Below the pieces are notes generated by a model, which worked only from the letters and a program-made list of their open reading frames with translations, ran no database searches and was not told the origin of the DNA. A DNA stretch of 64,000 nucleotides from Deltaproteobacteria bacterium (GTDB lineage: Bacteria > Desulfobacterota > Syntrophobacteria > Syntrophobacterales > Syntrophobacteraceae): NCBI GenBank assembly GCA_021780695.1, contig JAJXYD010000005.1:1-64000 (forward strand). Reading direction: 5' to 3'. How positions within the stretch are numbered: the first letter of the stretch is position 1; every line of letters starts with the position of its first letter. The translations under genes and the position numbers were made by a program. Shown here piece by piece: positions 34,641 through 42,573 of the stretch.

Positions 34641-34817
34641 TTTTGCTTCCTTTTTCCCTCATCCCGCAGCGGTCCGGGACGCCGGCCGCTAGACCGCCAA
34701 TGGCGGTTTCAATGGAATTTAATTAATAAGCCCCATGGAGGGCGTCAAGGTTTATCGAAAAAAATGGACCGCAACCACGCGAAGCTCCATGCGCCAAGAC
34801 ATTGGTGCCGCTTGTTT

Positions 34818-35033
34818 TTAGCTTTGCTCTACGGCTGGCCTTACCCTTTTTCTGCCTGCCTGCATTTGTTTCCAAAACCACCCATTTTCGGGGTCCGCCA
34901 GCATGGCCTCGGTTATAACCCTTCGCTGTCGATTGTCTTGCCCCGGCATCGGTCGGCTCTGGCGAAGCAATCGCGCAAGGTCTTGATGTTTACCTGCTCC
35001 CTTTTGATCATTTGATTTTAAAAGATTTGCCAT
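34818..35033 (-). CDS. Small hypothetical protein, probable phage gene
   Basis: 71 residues, basic, starting MANLLKSNDQKGAGKHQ with a Trp-containing GWFWKQMQAGRKR near the C-terminus. A very good GGAGGAAGG lies upstream of the ATG at 35033; the open frame extends to 35093 without a site. It follows the HTH gene on the same strand and is likely co-transcribed. No domain recognised. A short hairpin ACCGCC-AAT-GGCGGT at 34693-34707 lies downstream. Confidence 0.55.
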   Translation of the reverse strand: MANLLKSNDQKGAGKHQDLARLLRQSRPMPGQDNRQRRVITEAMLADPENGWFWKQMQAGRKRVRPAVEQS

Positions 35034-35110
35034 TGTAGCCTTCCTCCGGACCTTGGCCTTTAGCGCCCAAATCCTTCTTTGTAGGGAATCCATTCTTTAG
35101 ACATCCCGAC

Positions 35111-35305
35111 TCAGGCTCGTCTTTTCGACCATTCTCTCAAATCCCCCGACCAAGCGCAAACGCATCTTTTCCCAAATCTTTTGCGCCGGTAGAAAATGTG
35201 GCCACCGTTTAAAAGAGGCCCGCGGTAGCTGCGAATGGAACGTTCGGAGACTCCCAGATACTGAGCAATTTGTTTCCACCCGACTATCAGATCGCTTCCG
35301 TTCAT
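35111..35305 (-). CDS. Small HTH DNA-binding protein (phage Cro/excisionase-like)
   Basis: 64 residues: VGWKQIAQYLGVSERSIRSYRGPLLNGGHIFYRRKR is a helix-turn-helix of the MerR/HTH_17 type used by small phage regulators and excisionases. The ATG at 35305 has GGAGGAG seven bases upstream; an upstream ATG at 35320 overlaps that site and is disfavoured. It is divergent from the S24 repressor gene, the usual arrangement of a lysogeny switch. Confidence 0.75.
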   Translation of the reverse strand: MNGSDLIVGWKQIAQYLGVSERSIRSYRGPLLNGGHIFYRRKRFGKRCVCAWSGDLREWSKRRA

Positions 35306-35485
35306 CCTGATCTCCTCCATCCGTGAACTATTTGGTCCAAATTAAATCTTTAATGCATTTTATACTTCGATATATGTTGTAAAATTTTGCAATGCCCTCT
35401 ATAATCCATCATAGAGGGAGTATTTATAGCGCAAAAAAATATTTTCGCTCTTTGTATATTCAAATAATGAGAAAGGGGTGGTTCG
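35306..35485. promoter_or_regulatory. Lysogeny-switch-like divergent region with three palindromes
   Basis: This AT-rich gap between the small HTH gene (left) and the repressor (right) contains ATTTGG-T-CCAAAT (35330-35342, perfect), TTGTAAAATTTTGCAA (35377-35392, one mismatched pair) and CCCTCTAT-N8-ATAGAGGG (35395-35418, perfect 8-bp arms). They differ in sequence, so they are probably not three copies of one operator; the last may be a hairpin in the repressor leader. Confidence 0.55.
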
Positions 35486-36238
35486 GTGGGAGAATGTACA
35501 TCACGCGAAGAAGTATTGTCAATTCAAAAAACGAAGTGCAATGGAGAAAATTCTTCCTACGCGCAAAGGATGAAACGAACCCGGGAAATCGCAGCCGAGG
35601 CAAGAGGGCTGACGAAACTGAGCCAGGTGATGTTTGCCAAAATCCTTGGCGTTCATCCAAGCGTTATCAGCCATATAGAGGCCGGCACCACGCGCATCCA
35701 GCCCGAGGTCGCAAGGATTATCGAGAGGGAAACCGGGGTGAGACAGGCGTGGCTGCTTACCGGCGATGGGCCAACCGGGCAAGAGGGCTTCGATTCCAGA
35801 GGTGCCCAATTGGGTCCGTTTACCTCTGGGACCGCACCGTTTTCGTTTGTCCCGAAGGTCAAATCGGTTCTTGACAAAGCTACCGGGCAGCTTATCGCCG
35901 AAGAGGCGGGACAGGAGCTCTATTCTTTTCGCACTGACTGGTTGCAGCGCAAGGGGTGTATCCCCCGAATGCGCCTTGCCGGGATAAGCGGAGATTCGAT
36001 GTTTCCAACCCTTGTAGATGGTGACCTTGTGCTGATTGACATGTCCAGAAACGAGCCCCTTGACGGAAAAATCATGGCCGTAGGCATAGAAAATATTTTG
36101 TATATCAAGCGGTTGCGGGTTTCCCCCGAGGGCCTTTTTTTGGTAAGCGACAACAGGGCGGTCTATGAGCCATGGCGCTTAAGCCTTGAGACGGCAAACT
36201 TTTTGGGATTGGTCGTCTGGCACTGCGGTGAACTCTAA
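35486..36238 (+). CDS. Phage-type repressor: XRE HTH plus S24 (LexA-like) peptidase domain
   Basis: 250 residues. The HTH lies at ~28-75 (KLSQVMFAKILGVHPSVISHIEAG). The S24 domain has the nucleophile Ser171 in GDSMFPTLVDGD and the Lys general base at 208 in ILYIKRL, so both catalytic residues of autocleavage are kept. A possible Ala-Gly cleavage site is at 141-142. This is the CI-like architecture that links prophage induction to RecA. GTG start with AAGGGG upstream. It faces the small HTH gene and probably represses the early genes on its right through the 36276-36294 palindrome. Confidence 0.9.
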   Translation: MGECTSREEVLSIQKTKCNGENSSYAQRMKRTREIAAEARGLTKLSQVMFAKILGVHPSVISHIEAGTTRIQPEVARIIERETGVRQAWLLTGDGPTGQEGFDSRGAQLGPFTSGTAPFSFVPKVKSVLDKATGQLIAEEAGQELYSFRTDWLQRKGCIPRMRLAGISGDSMFPTLVDGDLVLIDMSRNEPLDGKIMAVGIENILYIKRLRVSPEGLFLVSDNRAVYEPWRLSLETANFLGLVVWHCGEL

Positions 36239-36275
36239 GGACCGGTCTGCCCCCGAAGCTTGAAAATCTTTTAAA

Positions 36276-36321
36276 CAATTCAGATTCTGAATTGACAAAA
36301 CGTCATTAATAGGCTTACGCT
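36276..36321 (+). promoter_or_regulatory. Candidate early promoter overlapped by a perfect 19-bp palindromic operator
   Basis: CAATTCAGA-T-TCTGAATTG (36276-36294) is a perfect palindrome around one centre base. Its right arm overlaps TTGACA (36292-36297), a consensus -35 box. With 18 bp spacing the -10 would be TACGCT (36316-36321), which is weak. The placement just after the repressor gene and before the early genes fits a repressor-controlled promoter. Confidence 0.6.
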
Positions 36322-36395
36322 TCGTTAACTAGATATTTTTGTGCTTCAACCACGCATTGCTGCAATTACTCTAAAAGGGAAAGGATGGCAAAACG

Positions 36396-36902
36396 ATGGT
36401 GTGTGTCGATTGTTCCAGCCTGAAGAGCAGGATTTGCGGTGCGCCGGAAGCTGAAGTGAGACAGGGAGGCGAGTGCGGAGTCAAAGTTGGCGGTTTAGGG
36501 GTTGGTTTTCAAAGCCTTGAGTCTTTGATCCGGGAAGGGGCCGCCCTTAAACGGGAAATCGAGTTAAAAACCGCAAGGCTTCGAAGTATAAACCAGCTTT
36601 TGACCGAAAGAGCCCGCTTTGAAGAGGGCCGTAAAACCTCCGTTCTGATAGGGGGAGGCTACAAGGTTAGAGTGAGGCTGCACGAAAACATTACCTGGGA
36701 TCAGGACAGAATCGCCACTTTTCGAAAGTGTGTAGAGGCTGAAAAGTTTTTCGAACTTTTTAGAATGGTTTATGAACCGACTTCCAAAAGGGCAGTCGAG
36801 GGTTTTATCGCTCACGCCGCCAAGGGACTCTCGGAAGGGCTCAAGTGGTGTATGAGCGTAAAGCCGGGCGCACCGCAGGTAGCCTATGAGCAATGTGATT
36901 GA
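36396..36902 (+). CDS. Hypothetical phage early protein
   Basis: 168 residues, not recognised. The N-terminus has spaced cysteines (C3, C6, C14, C27) that could bind zinc. Residues ~40-80 (SLIREGAALKREIELKTARLRSINQLLTERARF in pieces) look helical and coiled-coil-like, and the rest contains ENITWDQDRIATFRKCV. The layout, a short helix followed by a mixed domain, recalls small recombination or nuclease-inhibitor proteins of phages, but I cannot assign it. AAAGGATGG lies 5' of the ATG. The next gene starts 10 bp downstream. Confidence 0.6.
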   Translation: MVCVDCSSLKSRICGAPEAEVRQGGECGVKVGGLGVGFQSLESLIREGAALKREIELKTARLRSINQLLTERARFEEGRKTSVLIGGGYKVRVRLHENITWDQDRIATFRKCVEAEKFFELFRMVYEPTSKRAVEGFIAHAAKGLSEGLKWCMSVKPGAPQVAYEQCD

Positions 36903-36912
36903 GGGGCTTTAA

Positions 36913-37398
36913 ATGGCTGTGGTGAATTTAAATCTTTTCGGCTACGAAGCCGATGGTTTCGATTTGGCGCAACTCCCGCCTGGCGATTATGAAGTAAGGA
37001 TAGTGGGTTCGCGGTTGCGGGAAGTCTTTAAGCCTCAAAGCGAAAAAAAATGGGAAATAAAGCTTGGCGGGGCGCGGGATCAGGGCGGCCCATCTCGGGT
37101 GTGGACCTCAGCCGTGGAGTTGGAACTGGAGGTTTTGGGACCGGTTTGCAAAGGCTCGCGGCTCGTGGATACCTTCCTTCTTGGCGAAGACTCTTCGATG
37201 CGAAGAATGAAAACCCTTGCCCTTGCCGCTCGGTGCGCAAACCCCGATTTTATTGGCGACACCGCGGAGTTTCACGGGCTGAAGTGCAGAGTGCGAGTCC
37301 AGCGGCTGGGCGGTTTAGGAAGCCGGGGTCTTAGAAGTGTCATTTCGGGATATATGTTTAGCAGCGCTCAGTTTGGTCATCCCAATCGGATGTCTTAG
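36913..37398 (+). CDS. Probable DUF669-like phage protein
   Basis: 161 residues. FDLAQLPPGDYEVRIVGSRL near the start and GDTAEFHGLKCRVRVQRLGG with a terminal ISGYMF resemble DUF669, a beta-rich family found with phage single-strand annealing and recombination genes. GAGGGG precedes the ATG. Its stop overlaps that of the convergent ABC exporter by two to four bases. Downstream replication and recombination genes expected in an intact phage are absent here. Confidence 0.55.
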   Translation: MAVVNLNLFGYEADGFDLAQLPPGDYEVRIVGSRLREVFKPQSEKKWEIKLGGARDQGGPSRVWTSAVELELEVLGPVCKGSRLVDTFLLGEDSSMRRMKTLALAARCANPDFIGDTAEFHGLKCRVRVQRLGGLGSRGLRSVISGYMFSSAQFGHPNRMS

Positions 37399-39143
37399 TC
37401 GGCAATCTCGCTATGTTTTAAAGGAATGCCCTCTCGATTTTGCTTCCCTAGGGCAAGACCCGAACCATCGAGCACAAGCCTTTGGGTATGCCAGGCAAGA
37501 AGGGTTGTCCTGTGCCCTACGCTAACGACCGTAGAGTTTGGCAAAAACCTTGTGATAAGCTCGTACATGGCCGCCTCGGATTGTTCATCTACCGAGGCGG
37601 TGGCTTCGTCCAGGAATATAAAATCGGGTTTTGCGAGCAGGATCTTTGAAAAGGCAAGCCGCTGCTGCTCTCCTGGTGATAGCACGTGGAGCCAGTCATT
37701 CTCATCTTGCAAAGATGAGGCAAGGTTGGGGAGGTTGCACAGTGTGAGCACCCTTTCGAAGTCCTCCTGCCGATATCCGTTTGAACAGGGATAGGAAAGG
37801 GCGTTATGGAGGGTGCCCGAGGGCAGGTAGGGCTTTTGGGGTAAAAACATCATAGTGGATGCTTCTGGCAAAGTTATGGTGCCGCGGTAAAATGGCCAGA
37901 TGCCCGCCAGAACTCTTATTAAAGTGCTTTTACCACAACCTGGGGGCCCGGTTATAATCAGGCGGGTTCCCTGTTGCACCGTCAGGTTGAGTTCTTTTAT
38001 AAGGGGAGTTCCATTGGGCAGGTAAACATTTAGAGAATCAATTTTTATCGCTTTTTGAGAAGCCCGCACCCACCTGGATTCAGGCACAAACCGCGAAGTT
38101 TTAAGCCTTTCCAAAGTTCGGGAAAAGCCTGTGAGGCGCTCAATTACAGCTTGCCATCTGGCAATCGTGGTGTAGCTGTCGACCAGGAAAGATAGAGAGC
38201 CCTGGACGGCGGCAAAGGCATCGACTGTTTGCATGAGCCCGCCAAGGTGCATGTGACCGGAAAAAAAACGAGGGGCGGCCATGAGCAGCGGGAATATGAT
38301 TGCCGCTTGTCTATAGGAATTTGTCACCCAGGAAAGCCGTTTTTGCCTCCTCATGATTTTCCAGAAATTGTCGAGCAGGCTTTTGAAACGATTCTGCAAA
38401 TGGATCGATTCCTGCTCTTCTCCCCTATAGAGTGCGATAGGTTCACTGTTTTCCCGCACCCTTACCATGCTGAAGCGAAAATCAGCCTCAAATCTTTGTT
38501 GATCGTAGTTGAGGTTAACAAGGGGCTTTCCGACCTTTAAGGTAAGCCAGGTGCCGAAAATCGAATAGAGAAGTGCTGTCCAAACCATGTATCCGGGGAT
38601 GTTAAGGATTGTGTGATGTCCTATGGGAATGCCAAAAGAGCCCGAGAGGATCCATAAAATGCCAAGAAAGGAAAAAAGCGAGGCCAGCGAAGTCAGCAGG
38701 TTCATCCCGAGGCTGATTGTCTGCTCGGTATAGGTGTTGATGTCTTCGCTTATGCGCTGATCGGGGTTGTCAGTTGCCTCGCCGTCAAAATTTATTCGAT
38801 AATAGTTCGTGCTCGCAAGCCATTGAGACAGATAGTTTTTGGTGAGCCAATTTCGCCAGCGGATCTGGAGCATCTGGGCCAGATAGAGCGCATAGACCGC
38901 CTGCACCGTATAGGCGCCCGCCAGTAGACAGAATCGCACCACAGAGGAAATGAACTTCGCCTTATCGCCCGTTTGCAGTATGTCGTAGAAATTCTTGATC
39001 CATAGATTTATTTCCACGAGCACATAAACCGTTCCAAGGTTCATTGCCGCGACTGCCACAAGGAGTCCCAGAGCCTTCCATTTCTCCTCGGATTTCCAGT
39101 AAGGAAGGGCAAGCTTTTGGAACGACTCTAGGAAATTGGACAT
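37395..39143 (-). CDS. SbmA/BacA- or YddA-type ABC transporter, fused permease and ATPase
   Basis: 582 residues. The N-terminal ABC_membrane_2 domain (~1-310) has VLVEINLWIKNFYDILQTGD and SQWLASTNYYRINFDGEATDNPDQRISEDINTYTEQTI in pieces, which are signatures of the SbmA/YddA/ABCD subfamily. The ATPase domain has Walker A GPPGCGKST, signature LSPGEQQRLAFSKI, Walker B FIFLDEATASVDE and switch His VGHRTTL. Relatives move vitamin B12, fatty acyl groups or antimicrobial peptides. GAGGGG precedes the ATG. It sits leftward among rightward phage genes, so it is either cargo or a resident exposed by loss of phage DNA. Confidence 0.9.
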   Translation of the reverse strand: MSNFLESFQKLALPYWKSEEKWKALGLLVAVAAMNLGTVYVLVEINLWIKNFYDILQTGDKAKFISSVVRFCLLAGAYTVQAVYALYLAQMLQIRWRNWLTKNYLSQWLASTNYYRINFDGEATDNPDQRISEDINTYTEQTISLGMNLLTSLASLFSFLGILWILSGSFGIPIGHHTILNIPGYMVWTALLYSIFGTWLTLKVGKPLVNLNYDQQRFEADFRFSMVRVRENSEPIALYRGEEQESIHLQNRFKSLLDNFWKIMRRQKRLSWVTNSYRQAAIIFPLLMAAPRFFSGHMHLGGLMQTVDAFAAVQGSLSFLVDSYTTIARWQAVIERLTGFSRTLERLKTSRFVPESRWVRASQKAIKIDSLNVYLPNGTPLIKELNLTVQQGTRLIITGPPGCGKSTLIRVLAGIWPFYRGTITLPEASTMMFLPQKPYLPSGTLHNALSYPCSNGYRQEDFERVLTLCNLPNLASSLQDENDWLHVLSPGEQQRLAFSKILLAKPDFIFLDEATASVDEQSEAAMYELITRFLPNSTVVSVGHRTTLLAWHTQRLVLDGSGLALGKQNREGIPLKHSEIAD

Positions 39144-39587
39144 GTTCGCCCCCCCTCATTGCTGCCGGTCGCGTCTTGGATGCCGAAAGGTTTGCGGGAG
39201 GTGATTTGCGATCAGCCCCGGGTTCTTCGGATTTCAAGCCGTTGTTTGGCTCTTTGGAAGCTTTCCGCTCCGAAATTTAAACTCCATGGCAGTTCTTATT
39301 AATTATGGTGGACCCCAATGGTTCTGTCAACCGGGCTGGCCTCATTTGCAATGAGCCTTTGGGGTAACATCCGCAATAGATTTTTTGTCCAGGATGTTTT
39401 TGCCGTCTCTATTGCCGCTCGTCCTTTCCGCTTGAGGTTTCCATTTCTGGATGCCTTTTGGCGGTAATAGAGGAGGCCGTGATATTGTAGAAAACAATTG
39501 TTTGGGATGGGGGCTTTGGTCCAGGTGGCCGTGTGCCTTTGGTGCCGTCTCGATGCCCCGTTACGGCCACGATTAAAAGGGGCTAGG
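39144..39587. other. Gap between the ABC exporter and terminase, about 440 bp
   Basis: It must carry the exporter promoter (leftward) and possibly a late phage promoter (rightward). A perfect palindrome AAACAATTGTTT lies at 39492-39503. No small terminase gene can be read here. I see no other structure. Confidence 0.45.
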
Positions 39588-41120
39588 TTGAAGACATCGA
39601 AAGGATGCCAAGTTCACAGTCCGGATCCGTGCGCGCAACTGGCCGCGGATCTCGCAGGCTATGTTTGTGACCCCTATGGATGGGTGCTCTACGCTTTCCC
39701 ATGGGGGGAACCCGGCTCGGAGCTTGCTTCTTACTCAGGGCCGGACAAGTGGCAGGAGAAAATCCTTAAAGGGATCGGCCGGAGACTGGAGGGGGCTTCG
39801 CGAAGCGGTCCCGCCGCCGGGGCCATCGTAAGGGAGGCAACGGCCTCCGGGCACGGAATCGGTAAGTCCACCCTGGTAGCCTGGCTTGTCCTGTGGGCCA
39901 TTTCGACCTTTGAAGATACCCGGGGGGTGGTGACGGCAAATACTCAAAAACAGCTCGTAACCAAAACCTGGCCGGAATTGTCCAAGTGGTTCAGGCTGTG
40001 CTGGTTTTTTGCGGCCCTTCCCGGTGCGGGGCGAGCCCTGTTCGAAGTTAACTCGGGGGCCGTTTACGCTTCAGATCCCAAGCATCAGAAGACATGGCGA
40101 ATCGATCAGGTCCCCTGGAACGAAAGAAATACCGAAGCCTTTGCCGGTCTTCACAATAAAGGCAGGCGCATACTCCTTGTCTTTGATGAGGCCAGCGCCA
40201 TTCCCGATGTGATCTGGGAGGTAAGCGAAGGTGCTCTTACCGATGAGGGTACCCAGATTATCTGGTGTGTCTTTGGAAACCCGACTCGAAACAGCGGAAG
40301 ATTCAAGAATTGTTTCACGGGTCCGCACGCCGGAAGATGGAACTCTCGCCAGGTCGATTCGAGGGAGTGCTCGATTACCAATAAAGAACAGATCAAACAG
40401 TGGGCAGAGGACTACGGAGAGGATTCGGACTTCTTTAAGGTTCGTGTAAGAGGGATGTTCCCATCGATATCGGCGCGCCAGTTTATCTCGATCGCTGATG
40501 TGGATGCCGCGTTTGGGCGGCATTTAAGAACCGATCAGTACGATTTCGCCCCTAAGATACTTTCGGTTGACCCAGCCTGGGAGGGTGACGATGAACTGGT
40601 GATCGGGCTTCGCCAGGGGCTTGCCTTCTCGATTTTAAGGACGGTCCCCAAAAACGATAATGATATAGAGATAGCCAATATGATTGCAACGCTGGAAGAC
40701 GAGCAAAAGGCCGATGCCGTCTTTATCGATGCTGGCTACGGGACTGGAATTGTTTCGGCTGGGCGCACACTTGGGAGGACTTGGCAGCTCGTGTGGTTTA
40801 GCGGGTCTTCCTTGGATCCCGGGTGTGTAAACAAGCGGGCCGAGATGTGGACGCTCATGCGCGACTGGCTAAAACAGGGGGGCGCGATCCCTAAGGACAG
40901 TGTCCTCTATAATGATTTGATTGGACCGGAAACCGTGGCGCGCCTGGATGGCAAGATTCAGATCGAGCCCAAGGACGCGATGAAAAAGCGGGGCTTACGA
41001 TCTCCTAACCGGGGGGACTGCCTTGCAATCAGTTTCGCCTACCCGGTCGCGGCTACGCGCAGCCGACCTTTGCGGCCGGCTTTCGCTCTCACCGACTACG
41101 ACCCCCTCGAATATGACTGA
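39588..41120 (+). CDS. Phage terminase large subunit-like protein
   Basis: Packages DNA into the prohead as ATPase and nuclease. About 510 residues. AADLAGYVCDPYGWVLYAFPWGEPG near the start is characteristic of one podovirus/siphovirus terminase group. The ATPase has Walker A SGHGIGKST and Walker B ILLVFDEAS. The RNase H-like nuclease has its acids in LSVDPAWEGDD, AVFIDAGYGTG and, at the end, RGDCLAISFAYPV. TTG at 39588 with AGGGGC upstream gives a family-like start; the frame is open from 39498, but that start sits within a palindrome and adds a Cys/Arg-rich leader. Both ends of the protein look intact, unlike the portal gene that follows. Confidence 0.88.
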   Translation: MKTSKGCQVHSPDPCAQLAADLAGYVCDPYGWVLYAFPWGEPGSELASYSGPDKWQEKILKGIGRRLEGASRSGPAAGAIVREATASGHGIGKSTLVAWLVLWAISTFEDTRGVVTANTQKQLVTKTWPELSKWFRLCWFFAALPGAGRALFEVNSGAVYASDPKHQKTWRIDQVPWNERNTEAFAGLHNKGRRILLVFDEASAIPDVIWEVSEGALTDEGTQIIWCVFGNPTRNSGRFKNCFTGPHAGRWNSRQVDSRECSITNKEQIKQWAEDYGEDSDFFKVRVRGMFPSISARQFISIADVDAAFGRHLRTDQYDFAPKILSVDPAWEGDDELVIGLRQGLAFSILRTVPKNDNDIEIANMIATLEDEQKADAVFIDAGYGTGIVSAGRTLGRTWQLVWFSGSSLDPGCVNKRAEMWTLMRDWLKQGGAIPKDSVLYNDLIGPETVARLDGKIQIEPKDAMKKRGLRSPNRGDCLAISFAYPVAATRSRPLRPAFALTDYDPLEYD

Positions 41121-41190
41121 TAGAGGGGTTTTCTATTGGGGGAGTATTTGCGGCAAAATTGAAGTGAACATTTAGGTAGGTAAAATCAAT

Positions 41191-41840
41191 ATGGTTCATG
41201 AAGTGCAGAGCATCTTCGCACAGGGCGGAGGGCCAAAGGTTCGGCAGTTAAGGCAGTACCTAGACCAAAGACTTCTCGGTCTAAGAATCGTAGGTGGTCC
41301 TGGTGGCAGCACTGGCGGCAACTTAGTGGCTTCATCCCGCCGCGCCGAGGGCGCTATTTGACCTACCCGAACCAGATGGCGCGTGGTGATCCATTGGGGT
41401 CTCGAATAATAAACGAGACACCGATTCTGGCGCATCGAACGCTTGCCGCAGGTCTTATGGCTGGACTTACGAGTCCCGCAAGACCTTGGTTCCGTCTGGC
41501 CCTAAGGGATTTTTCTTCGGCTGAAAATACTCCGGTGAAGTTATGGCTTGACGAGGTCACACGGAGGATCCAGGTCGTTCTTTCCCAAAGCAACGCCTAC
41601 AATTGCCTGCATGTGATTTATGAAGAGTTAGCCTGCTTTGGCACGGGCTGCATGCTTATCGAGGATGATTTCGAAGACGTTATCCGCTGCCATACCCTTA
41701 CCGTGGGGGAATATTTCCTTGCAAGCACCTACCGCGATGAAATCGATACGCTCTACCGGGAATATGTCCTTACGACCGGCCAGATTGTGGAGCGGTTCCA
41801 GGTTGCCCCCAACAGGAAAAAAAAGCGAAAAGAGAGGTAG
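41191..41840 (+). pseudogene. Portal (head-tail connector) gene, frameshifted and truncated
   Basis: The frame starting at ATG 41191 gives SIFAQGGGPKVRQLRQYLDQRLLGLRI and then goes out of phase near 41287, where one base is missing (ATCGTAGG for the expected ATC-GAT-AGG); it stops at 41359-41361. From there a second frame continues RWSWWQ...YLTYPNQMARGD through YREYVLTTGQIVERF. After that the homology to the intact portal gene at 62966 ends and the frame closes at 41840 with a Lys-rich tail. Thus only the first ~200 of more than 345 residues remain. By eye about four of five shared residues are identical to the 63-kb copy. Confidence 0.9.
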
Positions 41841-42004
41841 AGACCCGCGCGTTCTCCAAAAAAAAGCGCGCTTCGGGCCAAAGTGGCCGATCCTGGAGCA
41901 GGATGGGGGAGCTTCTTGGCCTGTGGGGAGTATACCGCTTTTCGCTTGCAAACGAGGCCCTGGCGATGGCCCTAAATGGCGCCGGAGCGGACATGGGATT
42001 TTAA
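41822..42004 (+). pseudogene. 3' fragment of an unidentified phage gene
   Basis: A frame different from the portal remnant runs to TAA at 42002-42004 and encodes a C-terminal-looking segment, RMGELLGLWGVYRFSLANEAL, then AMALNGAGADMGF. It has no start of its own. A single-base change in the A8 run at 41817-41824 would join it to the portal remnant, so it may be the portal's own C-terminus after an internal deletion, or the end of a neighbouring phage gene. Confidence 0.4.
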
Positions 42005-42066
42005 GTCCTTTTTGTAGTCGTGTGCATCAGCTCTTTTCACGTTGTCGGGTTGCACCTCCTGTTGGC

Positions 42067-42573
42067 CTATGGCAGGCAAACTCTATGGGTCTGAATTTCT
42101 GTCAGTGTCTCCACCCACTTCGCCATTCGGGCCAGGTTATGTTCTCCAAGGCCTCGGATGACCATTTGTCGGTTTTCTTCCCCCAGGATCGAAAATTCTA
42201 TGTCCCATCTTTTCGCGGGCAGAAGCCCTCCCAGACGTTCGGGCCATTCGATGACGGCCACACCGTTTCCGAAAAGGCATTCCTGCCAGGGAAGGCTCTG
42301 GAGTTCCTCCGGGTCCGAGAGCCTGTAGAGGTCGAGGTGGAACAGAGGAAGCCGGCCCCAATATTCATTGATAAGGGTAAATGTAGGGCTTGTGACTCTA
42401 ACCTCCTTTGGTATGCCAAGACCCCATGCAATGCCCCGGGTAAGAAGCGTTTTGCCGGCGGCAAGCTCACCCCGCAGGGCTACAATGTCGCCGGGTTCGA
42501 GCAGTTCGCCCAGTATTTGCCCAAGAAGAAGCGAACAAGCCTCGCCTGGTGAGTTAAAGACAAATTCTTTCAT
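42067..42573 (-). CDS. tsaE: tRNA threonylcarbamoyladenosine biosynthesis ATPase TsaE
   Basis: Works with TsaB and TsaD to make t6A37 in tRNAs that read ANN codons; TsaE is the ATPase that resets the complex. 168 residues. Walker A is ALRGELAAGKTLLTRG near 32-46, then VTSPTFTLINEY and HLDLYRLSDPEEL, and Walker-B-like VAVIEWPERLG. ATG 42573 overlaps the nnr stop (ATGA), so the pair is coupled; the open frame upstream of it lies inside nnr and is not used. The ~25-residue C-terminal tail is longer than usual. Confidence 0.95.
   Translation of the reverse strand: MKEFVFNSPGEACSLLLGQILGELLEPGDIVALRGELAAGKTLLTRGIAWGLGIPKEVRVTSPTFTLINEYWGRLPLFHLDLYRLSDPEELQSLPWQECLFGNGVAVIEWPERLGGLLPAKRWDIEFSILGEENRQMVIRGLGEHNLARMAKWVETLTEIQTHRVCLP

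Noticed and set aside
41638..42552. 304-codon rightward open frame over the portal remnant and tsaE
   Set aside because: It runs antisense through tsaE, whose Walker motif and coupling with nnr are clear.
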